Below are positions 32,020-41,000 of a stretch of 64,000 nucleotides of DNA, piece by piece. Made by a program: the position numbers and the translations under genes. Position 1 is the first letter of the stretch, and each line of letters starts with the position of its first letter. The DNA comes from Oscillospiraceae bacterium (lineage in GTDB: Bacteria > Bacillota > Clostridia > Oscillospirales > Acutalibacteraceae). The notes under the pieces were generated by a model. It saw only the letters and a list, made by a program, of their open reading frames with translations. It made no database searches and had not been told where the DNA came from. The stretch spans positions 1 to 64,000 of the forward strand of contig CADARP010000008.1 in NCBI GenBank assembly GCA_902790325.1, in the 5' to 3' direction.

Positions 32020-34506
32020 TCAGATTTTCTTTGTCAGCTTCGTCGCTTCCTTGTACTTGCGGAAGAACAGCATATAGACCATACCCGCAAGAATCGCCAG
32101 CGCGCAGATGAAACCGATCACGTTAAAGTTACCCGTGAAGAGGCCGCCGATCTGGTTGATGCACAGCGACACCGCGTAGGCGAAGCCGCACTGATACGCG
32201 ATCGCAAACCACGTCCATTTCGCGCTGTTCATCTCGCGCTTGATGGCGCCGATGGCCGCAAAGCAGGGCGCACAAAGAAGGTTGAACACGAGGAACGAGA
32301 AGCCGGTCACGCCGGTAAACGCCTGTCGGAGCGCCTGCCATGCCGTCAGCTCTCCGCCGCCGTACAGGATGCCCATGGTGCCGACGATGTTTTCTTTCGC
32401 CACAAGTCCGGTGATGGACGCCACGGCTGCCTGCCACGTGCCCCAGCCGAGCGGTGCAAAGATCCACGCGATGAGGCTCCCGATCCGCGCAAGGATCGAC
32501 AGATCGAGCTCATCCTCCGCAAGCATCCGGAAGCCGTCCTCGGCAAAGCCGAAGTAGGACGTGAACCAAACGAGGATCGTGGACAGCAGGATGATGGTTC
32601 CCGCCTTTTTGATGAACGACCAGCCGCGTTCCCACATCGAGCGCAGCACGTTGCCGAGCGTCGGCCAGTGGTATGCGGGCAGCTCCATGACGAACGGCGC
32701 GGGTTCGCCCGCGAACATCTTCGTCTTTTTGAGCATGATACCGGAAACGACGATCGCCGCCATGCCGATGAAATAGGCCGAGGTGGAGATCCACGCCGAG
32801 CCGCCGAAGATTGCGCCGGCGATCATGGCGATGAACGGCACCTTCGCGCCGCAGGGGATGAACGTGGTGGTCATGATCGTCATGCGGCGGTCACGCTCGT
32901 TCTCGATGGTACGGCTCGCCATAATACCGGGCACGCCGCAGCCCACGCCGATGAGCATCGGGATGAAGGATTTGCCGAACAGGCCGAATTTGCGGAAGAT
33001 GCGGTCGAGCACGAACGCGATACGCGCCATGTAGCCGCACGCCTCGAGGAACGCCAGCATCAGGAACAGCACCAGCATCTGCGGCACAAAGCCCAGCACC
33101 GCGCCGACGCCCGCGACGATACCGTCAAGGATCAGTCCCTGCAGCCAGTCTGCGGCGTTCGCTTTCTCAAGGAGATTGCCGACGAGTACCGGCACGCCGG
33201 GTACCCATACGCCGTAATCGGCGGGGTCCGGCGCGTCAAAGCCGTTCGCCGTAAAGTAATCCTTTGCTTCCACGAACGTCATGCCGACGGTCTCATCCTC
33301 GGCCGCGTCAGCCGGGATCTCGTCGTAATACGCGGTCAGTGTGCTGATCTCCAGCGTTTCGTCGTCTTCCACATCGACCGCTGCGGATTTCTCCGCAGGC
33401 GAGAACGACGCCAGCTGCGCTTTCGCGGCATCCGCGTCGAAGTCCTCCGCTTCGGGGTCGATCTCCACAAACGCCTGCGCGGCGTTCAGCGCCGTGTTGT
33501 ATTCTTCGTCAACCTCTTCATACGCGCCTGAGCCGATGCCGAACAGATGATAACCGTCGCCGAACAGTCCGTCGTTCGCCCAGTCTGTCGCCGGCGCGCC
33601 GACGCCGACCATGGCGATCCAGTACACAAGGAACATCACGACCGCGAAAATCGGCAGACCCAGCCAGCGGTTAGTCACGATCCTGTCAATCTTGTCGGAC
33701 GTCGACATACCGCCTTTGTTCTTCTTTTTGTAACAAGCCTTGATGACTTCGGCAATGTAGATATACCGTTCGTTGGTGATGATGCTTTCCGCGTCGTCGT
33801 CCAGCTCCTGCTCCGCCGCGGCAATATCCTTTTCAATATGCGCGAGCGTATCCGCCGGAATGTTGAGCTGTTCGAGCACCTTGTCGTCGCGCTCAAAGAT
33901 CTTGATCGCGTACCAGCGCTGCTGCTCGTCCGGCAGACCGTGCACGACTGCTTCCTCGATGTGCGCGAGCGCGTGTTCCACGGGGCCGGAGAAGGTGTGC
34001 ATCGGTACCGTTTTCGCGTTCTTGGCCGCGGTGATCGCGGCCTCTGCCGCTTCAATCACGCCGTCGCCCTTCAGTGCGGAGATCTCCACCGCCTGACAGC
34101 CGAGCTGCTTGCCCAGCGCCGCCGTGTCGATCCGGTCGCCGTTTTTGCGCACGACGTCCATCATGTTGATGGCGAGCACGACCGGGATGCCCAGCTCCGT
34201 GAGCTGCGTGGTCAGATACAGGTTGCGCTCCAGATTCGTGCCGTCGATGATGTTCAGAATCGCGTCGGGACGTTCCCCGATCAAATAGTTCCGGGCGACG
34301 ACTTCTTCGAGCGTGTAGGGCGAAAGCGAGTAGATGCCCGGCAGATCCGTGATCGTCACATCGTCGTGCTTTTTCAGCTTACCTTCCTTTTTCTCCACGG
34401 TCACGCCCGGCCAGTTGCCGACAAATTGATTGGAGCCGGTCAGTGCATTGAACAGCGTCGTTTTCCCGCTGTTCGGATTGCCTGCAAGGGCAATGCGTAT
34501 ATTCAT
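32020..34506 (-). CDS. feoB: Ferrous iron transport protein B
   Basis: 828-residue Fe(II) importer. The N-terminal GTPase has G1 GNPNSGKTT (9-17), NWPGVTVEKKEG (32-43), G3 DLPG near 55 and G4 NMMD near 115. A helical spacer domain follows, then the membrane part with two gate regions (LIGVGCGVPGIMASRT, CAPCFAAIGAIKREM). Unusually, the first extracytoplasmic loop carries an extra acidic stretch (about 325-435, rich in Asp/Glu/Ala) that makes the protein longer than typical FeoB. A TTAG-N6-CTAA box lies 33 nt upstream, between feoA and feoB. Confidence 0.96.
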   Translation of the reverse strand: MNIRIALAGNPNSGKTTLFNALTGSNQFVGNWPGVTVEKKEGKLKKHDDVTITDLPGIYSLSPYTLEEVVARNYLIGERPDAILNIIDGTNLERNLYLTTQLTELGIPVVLAINMMDVVRKNGDRIDTAALGKQLGCQAVEISALKGDGVIEAAEAAITAAKNAKTVPMHTFSGPVEHALAHIEEAVVHGLPDEQQRWYAIKIFERDDKVLEQLNIPADTLAHIEKDIAAAEQELDDDAESIITNERYIYIAEVIKACYKKKNKGGMSTSDKIDRIVTNRWLGLPIFAVVMFLVYWIAMVGVGAPATDWANDGLFGDGYHLFGIGSGAYEEVDEEYNTALNAAQAFVEIDPEAEDFDADAAKAQLASFSPAEKSAAVDVEDDETLEISTLTAYYDEIPADAAEDETVGMTFVEAKDYFTANGFDAPDPADYGVWVPGVPVLVGNLLEKANAADWLQGLILDGIVAGVGAVLGFVPQMLVLFLMLAFLEACGYMARIAFVLDRIFRKFGLFGKSFIPMLIGVGCGVPGIMASRTIENERDRRMTIMTTTFIPCGAKVPFIAMIAGAIFGGSAWISTSAYFIGMAAIVVSGIMLKKTKMFAGEPAPFVMELPAYHWPTLGNVLRSMWERGWSFIKKAGTIILLSTILVWFTSYFGFAEDGFRMLAEDELDLSILARIGSLIAWIFAPLGWGTWQAAVASITGLVAKENIVGTMGILYGGGELTAWQALRQAFTGVTGFSFLVFNLLCAPCFAAIGAIKREMNSAKWTWFAIAYQCGFAYAVSLCINQIGGLFTGNFNVIGFICALAILAGMVYMLFFRKYKEATKLTKKI

Positions 34507-34539
34507 GGTTCTATCTTCCTTTCTGCCGATTCGGTCTTG

Positions 34540-34553
34540 TTAGTCAAGGCTAA
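34540..34553 (-). promoter_or_regulatory. TTAG-N6-CTAA box before feoB
   Basis: TTAGTCAAGGCTAA, a palindrome of the same form as the boxes in the feo promoter and before the two phosphoesterase genes. It lies in the 64-bp gap between feoA and feoB and may control an internal start or act as a roadblock. Confidence 0.65.
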
Positions 34554-34570
34554 CCTGTTGTCAAAAAAAT

Positions 34571-34792
34571 TCATTCCACTTCGATCATTTCGGCGTCCGC
34601 CTTGCGGATCGAAAGCTCGTAGTTCCGCACGGTGACCTCGATCGGATCGCCGAGCGGCGCAACCTTGCGCACATAAACAGGGGTATGTTTCGTGATCCCC
34701 ATGTCCATGATGCGGCGTTTCACGGCGCCTTCGCCGTGCAGCTTCACGACTGTGACCGTTTCACCGATCCCGACGTCTCTGAGTGTTTTCAT
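34571..34792 (-). CDS. feoA: FeoA-domain protein
   Basis: 73-residue SH3-like FeoA domain: MKTLRDVGIGETVTVVKLHGEGAVKRRIMDMG near the start and PLGDPIEVTVRNYELSIRKADA. Thought to assist or regulate FeoB. It lies between a second feoA and feoB in one operon. The start has GAGGAAC upstream. Confidence 0.92.
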   Translation of the reverse strand: MKTLRDVGIGETVTVVKLHGEGAVKRRIMDMGITKHTPVYVRKVAPLGDPIEVTVRNYELSIRKADAEMIEVE

Positions 34793-34813
34793 GCTCTGTT
34801 CCTCCTCAAATAA

Positions 34814-35026
34814 TTATACCATGATTTTCCTTGCGAGCGCTTCATCGACAGCCACGCGGCTCTCCTTGACCTTCACGATCAGGTTGCCGCCGAGCGTGCT
34901 CACGATGCACACCTCGCCCCCGACGTTGAAACCGAGCGTCTCCAGGTGCTGTTTGACCTCCGGATTGCCGCCGATCTTTTTGATGATCTGCGGCTGGCCG
35001 GCTTCTGCCATACTGAGCGGTATCAT
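34814..35026 (-). CDS. feoA: FeoA-domain protein (second copy)
   Basis: 70-residue FeoA domain with the family pattern MAEAGQPQIIKKIGGNPEVKQ ... LETLGFNVGGEVCIVSTLGGNLIVKVKESRVAVDEALARKI, somewhat longer than the other copy and with the inserted IGG-type helix. GGAGG 7 nt before the ATG at 35026 is chosen over an upstream ATG at 35047. First gene of the feo operon, just after the operator-rich promoter. Confidence 0.9.
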   Translation of the reverse strand: MIPLSMAEAGQPQIIKKIGGNPEVKQHLETLGFNVGGEVCIVSTLGGNLIVKVKESRVAVDEALARKIMV

Positions 35027-35048
35027 GTGTTTTCCTCCCATCCGCAAA

Positions 35049-35134
35049 TTAGCAAAAGCTAACTCCTGGTTGTAAAAAGCGGTTAGCTCCCCCTAACCAA
35101 CTTCTATTATAGTTAGTCCCTGCTAATTTGTCAA
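35049..35134 (-). promoter_or_regulatory. feo promoter with three TTAG-N6-CTAA operators
   Basis: On the minus strand a consensus promoter: TTGACA (35134-35129), 17-nt spacer, TATAAT (35111-35106). Three palindromes surround it: TTAGTCCCTGCTAA (35113-35126) inside the spacer, TTAGCTCCCCCTAA (35083-35096) just downstream of the -10 box, and TTAGCAAAAGCTAA (35049-35062) in the leader. Half-sites resemble DtxR/IdeR operators, and their positions predict iron-dependent repression. Confidence 0.85.
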
Positions 35135-35198
35135 GCCTTTTTCGCTTTTTCTCTCCCTCTTCACGGATTTTTGTGGGATAAGAAAACATACCCTTGTC

Positions 35199-35301
35199 TG
35201 TCATTGCAAGCACCGTTATGGTGCGCGGCAATCCGTGTCTTTTGCGTTCTGCCGAGAGAACGGATCGTCGCGGTCGGCGTTCGCATCCCTCGCGATGACA
35301 C
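35199..35301. repeat. MITE-like palindromic repeat, copy 1
   Basis: Begins TGTCATTGCAAGCACC and ends CCCTCGCGATGACA, so it has imperfect terminal inverted repeats (TGTCATYGCRAG). It shares its ends and GGCAATC core with the element at 43282-43397. No coding capacity. It is probably a non-autonomous dispersed element. Confidence 0.6.
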
Positions 35302-35360
35302 CACCTTTACGTGCGTCTGACCATCCCACAGTATTCCGTGATGAACCTTTTCTCCCACGC

Positions 35361-35388
35361 AAAAACCCCGGCCGCAGCGGCCGGGGTT
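35361..35388 (-). terminator. Terminator of the metallophosphoesterase gene
   Basis: AACCCCGGCCG pairs with CGGCCGGGGTT around a short loop (35364-35388); on the minus strand TTTTT follows. Confidence 0.9.
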
Positions 35389-35409
35389 CAGATGATTACG
35401 GGTTATCTT

Positions 35410-36597
35410 TTATTTTTTGAAAAGATTGCTGAAGAAATCGCCCACCTTGTCGAAGAAAAGACGGATCTTGTACAGCAGCGGGTCCAGGCATTTGCCCTCG
35501 CGCAGCAGCGTATCGGTGGACAGCGTGTACGTTTCGTACGTATCGGGATTGTTCTTGTCGATCGTGATCACGCGGAAGCCTCTGTGAATATCGTTGTAGG
35601 AGCTGAACGTGCATCCGGGCGAAGAGACCAGATCGATCCCCTCATACGGCACGGCGTAGCAGTTGACATGATCGTGGCCGACGAAAATCGCGTTGACGTC
35701 GCCCTGCTGCACCATGGCGTCCACCTGGGCATATCCCGGCTCGAACGCAGTGTTGGGCGGGCACGGCGTTTCGCTCATCCAGTTTGTTTTGGGATCGAGT
35801 TCATCCGGCAGCGTATAGTATTTTCCGCCGTTTTCGACCGTGCCGGGCGTTCCGGCTTCCACTTCTTTGAGCGCGCGGAAAATGTGCGGCGGGATGATGT
35901 GCTGGAACGCGATGGACGGAACCGCCTCACCGCCGTTCGCCTGCTTCAGCGCGTCGGACGTCTTGACATACCAATCCACCTGCTCGGGCATCACGTAGCT
36001 GTAGCCGCCGTATGCCGGATCGGGATTGTAGTTGCCGGAGTCGAAGCACCAGATGTTATAGGCGACCTTGTCGCTCTTTTCGGACTCGTAAACGGGGATA
36101 TTGTACGTGCCGGCGTTCATCGTGCTGTTGTCGCCGACTTTCGCTTCCGCCACAACGCCTTCGCTGCCGATATAGCAGGAATACGTTTCGTACTGCGCGA
36201 TCTGCTCAAGCTTGGTGTACGGCGTATCGTCGTCGTCGTGATTGCCGAAGACCATTGCGACCGGAATGCCGATCCCCTCAAACAGATCCATCACGTCCTT
36301 GACCGCTTTCTTTGCAAGAGGCTTTGTCTTGCAGGAATATCCGGCGATATTGTCGCCCGTCAGCACGATCAGATCGGGCTGCGCGGCCTTCACGGCGTAG
36401 ATGATCGAACGCTTGCAAAGATAGGACAAAAATGCGTTGTCCTGAATATCGGCCACCTGCAGGATGGTGAGCTTTCCGTCGTCGCCGAAGGAAATGCGCT
36501 GTTTTGCCGCAGGCATGCCCGCATCCGCGCCGAATGCCGGGACGGCCAGCATAACCGTCATCAGCAGACACATGCACAAAGAAATCCATTTTTTCAT
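35410..36597 (-). CDS. Exported calcineurin-like metallophosphoesterase, metal-box controlled
   Basis: 395 residues. Signal peptide MKKWISLCMCLLMTVMLAVPAFG. Metallophosphoesterase motifs in order: LQVADIQD, TGDNIAG, VFGNHDDDD, FQHIIPP and VGHDHVNCY, giving the two-metal centre of Dcr2/purple-acid-phosphatase-like enzymes. The C-terminus DKVGDFFSNLFKK is an aromatic amphipathic tail. GGAAG favours the ATG at 36597 over one at 36606. Its promoter has the TTAG-N6-CTAA box of the feo operon, so it is probably expressed when iron is scarce, perhaps to free phosphate-bound iron or scavenge phosphate. The substrate is unknown. Confidence 0.88.
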   Translation of the reverse strand: MKKWISLCMCLLMTVMLAVPAFGADAGMPAAKQRISFGDDGKLTILQVADIQDNAFLSYLCKRSIIYAVKAAQPDLIVLTGDNIAGYSCKTKPLAKKAVKDVMDLFEGIGIPVAMVFGNHDDDDTPYTKLEQIAQYETYSCYIGSEGVVAEAKVGDNSTMNAGTYNIPVYESEKSDKVAYNIWCFDSGNYNPDPAYGGYSYVMPEQVDWYVKTSDALKQANGGEAVPSIAFQHIIPPHIFRALKEVEAGTPGTVENGGKYYTLPDELDPKTNWMSETPCPPNTAFEPGYAQVDAMVQQGDVNAIFVGHDHVNCYAVPYEGIDLVSSPGCTFSSYNDIHRGFRVITIDKNNPDTYETYTLSTDTLLREGKCLDPLLYKIRLFFDKVGDFFSNLFKK

Positions 36598-36627
36598 ACG
36601 TATCATCTTCCTTTTTTGTTCTTTTGG

Positions 36628-36678
36628 TTAGCTAAAACTAACCATTTGCAGTATACTCCTCCTGACCGATCGTGTCAA
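36628..36678 (-). promoter_or_regulatory. Promoter with metal box, metallophosphoesterase gene
   Basis: Minus strand TTGACA (36678-36673), 17-nt spacer, TATACT (36655-36650), then GGTTAGCTAAAACTAACC centred on 36634, an 18-bp palindrome with TTAG-N6-CTAA core (36628-36641) covering the likely transcription start. Confidence 0.85.
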
Positions 36679-36793
36679 GAGTCTCGGATAAAAAACGCTG
36701 TGAATCTTCCCCGACTGTTTTCCGAAGATATGCGGAATCGGTGTGCGGATCAAGCCGCACGCCGACGCGGCGTTACAGCCGTTGGCACGATCC

Positions 36794-37792
36794 TCAGATC
36801 CACGCCGTGCAGAGCGTGACGATCCACGCCAGCTTGGAGAGGATCGTATCTGCCCACTCGTTTTTCACGCTGCGCTTTTCACCCGCAACGCCGTTGAACA
36901 GGTTGGCCGGCACACGCGAAGACATATAATCCGGACGCTCGACACCGAGCGCGTAAAGCGCGATCGCAGAAACGTCGCGGTTGCGCGTATCGCGGTCGAA
37001 CTGTCCGCCTTTAACCACCGTCTTGCCCGCAGCCGCGACCACGGTGTTCGTCTCGCGCATCGTCAGACCGCCGTGTCCGCCGCGAATGGTATGTCCGTGA
37101 TCGGAAACGACGATGAAGAGGCTGCTGTCCGCAAGACCGTTTTCCGCCAGCGCGTCATACACGCGGCCGATGTAGCCGTCGACCGTTTTGATCTGGTCGA
37201 AGTATTCCGGCGCTTTGCTGCCAAGCTCATGTCCGACGTGGTCGACGCTGTCAAAATGGCCGAAGAACAGTGTCGGCGCGTTGCCTTCGTTGAAGTAGTC
37301 GCAGATGGCGTCGGTCAGTTTTTCGTCGTCGCTGATCTGCACCTTGGTTACATCCAGATCCGTTTCCACGATACCGGTCGTGATCGCGCTCCAGTTGGCG
37401 AACGCAGCCAGCTCCGCATCCGGATACGCCGCGCGGACATACTTGAAGATCGTGGGGTATTTCGTATCGCTCGTGCGCTCGGTGCTGCCGGCAATATCAT
37501 TGGTCAGACCGTGGCGGAGATACGACACGCCGCCGAGAATGGAGCCCCAGTTCTGCGCACTGATGGTGATCGTCTCGGCACGCGCCTTGTGATCCACGGC
37601 GCCGTTTCCGAAAATGCGGTCAAAATTCGGCGTGTCGGTCTCGCCGAAGAAACGCCCCGCGCCGTCAACGCCGAGGATGATGACATGTTCATACGCACCG
37701 AAGCTGCCGTCCGCATCCGTCGACGCAAACGCCGGCACGACAAGCAGAACCGCAAGCAGCAGACCCATGCACAAAGAAAACCATTTTTTCAT
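36794..37792 (-). CDS. Exported alkaline phosphatase/phosphodiesterase family protein, metal-box controlled
   Basis: 332 residues. The signal peptide MKKWFSLCMGLLLAVLLVVPAFA is nearly the same as that of the neighbour at 35410. The alkaline-phosphatase superfamily core is visible: VIILGVDGAG (metal Asp), TISAQNWGSIL (Ser/Thr nucleophile region), FGHFDSVDHVGH and VVSDHGHTIRGGHGG (metal ligands). It resembles type I phosphodiesterase/nucleotide pyrophosphatases. GGAAG fits the ATG at 37792. Promoter and box mirror those of the neighbour, which suggests that a promoter-plus-leader unit was duplicated or that both joined the same regulon. The substrate is unknown. Confidence 0.87.
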   Translation of the reverse strand: MKKWFSLCMGLLLAVLLVVPAFASTDADGSFGAYEHVIILGVDGAGRFFGETDTPNFDRIFGNGAVDHKARAETITISAQNWGSILGGVSYLRHGLTNDIAGSTERTSDTKYPTIFKYVRAAYPDAELAAFANWSAITTGIVETDLDVTKVQISDDEKLTDAICDYFNEGNAPTLFFGHFDSVDHVGHELGSKAPEYFDQIKTVDGYIGRVYDALAENGLADSSLFIVVSDHGHTIRGGHGGLTMRETNTVVAAAGKTVVKGGQFDRDTRNRDVSAIALYALGVERPDYMSSRVPANLFNGVAGEKRSVKNEWADTILSKLAWIVTLCTAWI

Positions 37793-37824
37793 CCGAATCA
37801 TTCTTCCTTTTTGTTTGAATTTGG

Positions 37825-37876
37825 TTAGCAAAACCTTACCATATAATAGTATACTCTTTCCGTTTTCCGGTGTCAA
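37825..37876 (-). promoter_or_regulatory. Promoter with metal box, phosphodiesterase gene
   Basis: Minus strand TTGACA (37876-37871), 17-nt spacer, TATACT (37853-37848), then GGTTAGCAAAACCTTACC (core 37825-37838, one mismatch to TTAG-N6-CTAA), placed as in the gene at 35410. Confidence 0.8.
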
Positions 37877-37957
37877 GAAAAACATGATTCCGGACCATGC
37901 GGACGGGAATCTGTTCCGCCGTTCCGCAAACAGAGAACAAATATGTCTTTTCCCGTG

Positions 37958-37986
37958 TTGCGGGAGTTTGCCGGGTGTGGTATAAT
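37958..37986 (+). promoter_or_regulatory. Promoter of the GH106-like operon
   Basis: TTGCGG (37958-37963), 17-nt spacer, TATAAT (37981-37986). Transcription would begin near 37993, which excludes the upstream in-frame ATG at 37943. Confidence 0.75.
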
Positions 37987-38032
37987 CCGTAATAACAACG
38001 GAGCGCATAAACAAGAGAGGATGTATACGGTC

Positions 38033-41000
38033 ATGGACGTCCGACAACTGAAGGAGCTTGTCGCATCCCCCGGCGCCGCATACCGCGGCAAGCCGTTCTG
38101 GTCCTGGAACGGAGAACTGCGTGGGGAAGAGCTGGTGCGTCAGGCGCACATCATGAAGGAAATGGGGCTCGGCGGGTATTTCATGCATTCCCGCACGGGT
38201 TTGGTCACGGAATACCTGGGCGACGAATGGTTTGACCGCATCAACGAGGTCGCCGACGCCGCCGAACGGGACGGCATGGAGGCATGGCTTTACGACGAGG
38301 ACCGCTGGCCGTCCGGCTCGGCGGGCGGCAAGGCGACGATCGATCCGCAGTACCGCATGAAATCGCTGTACGTCTACGCGTCCGACCCGCAAAAAGCGGA
38401 CTGGAACGAAGAATCGTTCGCGCTGTACGCCGCGAAACTGGACGGTCTGAATCTATATACATACAAGGAGCTGGACACATCGGGCTTTTCCTGCCGGGAG
38501 GACGCGGCGCATGCCGCGCAAGCCGCCGTCCGGGAGCTGGAAGGCGCGGCCGCGGCCGAACCCGGCGTATGGAAAGCGCTGCGGTTCGCCATTGTCCCCG
38601 ACACACCCTCCTCCGGCTATAACGGCGCCACATATCTGGACACCATGAACCGGAAAGCGGTCGAGCATTTTATCGATCTGACGCACGCGCAATACGCACG
38701 GCACTGCGGCGACAGACTCGGTCGGAGCATCAAGGGAATTTTCACCGACGAGCCGCACAGAGGGCACTGCTTCGACAACTGCCGGGAAGAAAACGGCGTC
38801 CTGTCGTGCGCGACGGCATGGACGGACGATCTCTTTTCGGAGTTTGAAAAGCGGTACGGCTTTGCCTGCCGTCCGATCCTGCCGGAACTTTTCTTCCGCA
38901 AAAACGGCGCACCGGTCTCACCGGTCAAGCTGTTCTATATCGATCTTGCGAACGCGCTGTTTCTGGAGCGGTTCGCCATGCCCATCCGGGACTGGTGCAA
39001 GTCGCACAACATGCTCTTTACCGGGCACGTTCTGCACGAGGATTCCCTCATGAACCAGACCGTGCCGAACGGTTCGCTCATGCGGTTCTACGAGTACATG
39101 GACTGTCCGGGCGTCGATGTGCTGACCGAGCACAACCGCTGCTACTGGATCGTCAAGCAGCTCGCTTCCGCCGCGCGTCAGCTCGGTAAAAAGCGGATGC
39201 TGTCCGAGCTGTACGGCGTGACGGGCTGGCAGTTCGATTTCAAGGCGCATAAGAACGTGGGAGACTGGCAGGCGCTGTTCGGCATCAATCTGCGCTGTCA
39301 GCACCTGTCGTGGTATACCATGGAGGGCGAGGCAAAACGCGATTACCCGGCGTCGATCCTGCACCAATCGCCGTGGTACAAGGATTACAAAGCGGTGGAG
39401 GATCATTTTGCCCGCATGGGCGTCGTGCTTTCCGCGGGACAGCCGGACTGCGACGTGCTGCTGCTCAACCCGATCGAATCCCTGTGGTGCCAGGCGTATG
39501 CCGGCTGGGCGGACTGGATCTACAACGTATCGCAGGACGTTGCGCCGTACGAGACGCGGTATGCGCAGCTTTTCCACTTCCTGACGGACAACCAGATCGA
39601 CTTCGATTACGGCGAAGAAGAGATGATGTCGCGTCACGCCGCGGTGCTGACCGCGGACGGCAGGGCGATCCTGCGCATCGGAAAAGCGGCGTACAAAACC
39701 GTGATCGTGTCGAACATGCTCACGATCCGTCCCTCCACGATGGCGCTGCTGCGCGCGTTTGCGGAAAAGGGCGGCGCCGTCATATTCTGCGGCGATGCGC
39801 CGGCGTACGTCAACGCCGTGCGCTCCGACGAACCGGCTGTGCTCGCGGCACACAGCATCCGTGTTCCGTTTGACGAAGAGGCGCTGGTCGCTGCCGTGCG
39901 CGCGCATTCGGACGCTTTCGTTTCGGTGACGAATACCGACGGCACAGCGGAAAAAGCGGTTTTCGCGCAGGTACGGCGTGCATTCGGCGGCGACGGATAC
40001 GCAGTCGTTGTGCTCAACACCGACCGGGATGCGCCGCGCAGGGATCTTGTTCTGTCCCTGCGCGCAGACACCGGAGCACACGCGCAGGAGTGGGATCTCG
40101 ACGCGGGCGTCTTTTACGACGCCTCCGCCTTTGTCCGCGAAGCGGACGGACTGTACTGCATCCGATTGGATCTGGAAGCGGGCGGAACGCGTTGCTTCGT
40201 CCTCTCCCGCGGTGAAAAAGAACCGCTTCCGCCGGTTCCGGTTTATGAGACGATCGCAGAGAAAACGCTGCGCGGAGAATTCCCGTACCGCTGCGACGAG
40301 CCGAATGTCTGCGTCCTCGACTGGTGCCGATGGCGCAGCGAAGGCGGCGCGTGGAGCGAAGAAGACGAAGCGCTGCGGATCGATCGCCGAATCCGCTCAA
40401 GCGTCGGCCTGGAGTATCGCGGCGGCGACATGCTGCAGCCGTGGTATGCCAAGCGGTTCAACAGCAAAGCGTACGGCACGATACAACTGTCGTATACATT
40501 TCAGATAGAATCTCTGCCGTCTTCACCCGTTTTCCTTGCGGGCGAGCGTCCGGAGCTGCATCATTACAAAATCAACGGCACGCCGCTGCAGTGCGGCGAT
40601 GTGAACGACTTCTGGATCGACGACTGCTTCAAAAAGATGCCTGTTCCCGCGGGCGTCCTGCGGATCGGGCGGAACGAAGTGACCGTGGATACGGTCTTCC
40701 TGCGCACCACCAACGTGGAAAGCGTCTACCTCGTCGGCGATTTCGGCGTAAAGCTCGACGGGTGGGAACGCATCCTTGTGTCCGCGCCGAAACGGATGGG
40801 CTGCGAAAACTACGCGGCATACGACATGCCGTTCTTCACAGGCAATCTGACCTTTGCGCTGCCGCCCGAAAGCTGCAAACCGCTCACGGACGCGCTCCCA
40901 GAGGCCGACCGTATTGTGCTGACGCCGAAAGACTTTACGGGCGCCTGCGTCAAGGTCGAAGCTGCCGGCAAAACCGCCGTTCTCTGCTGGGAACCGTTTG

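Noticed and set aside
37943-38032. Longer N-terminus of the GH106-like protein
   Set aside because: The -10 box TATAAT at 37981-37986 puts the transcription start downstream of the ATG at 37943.
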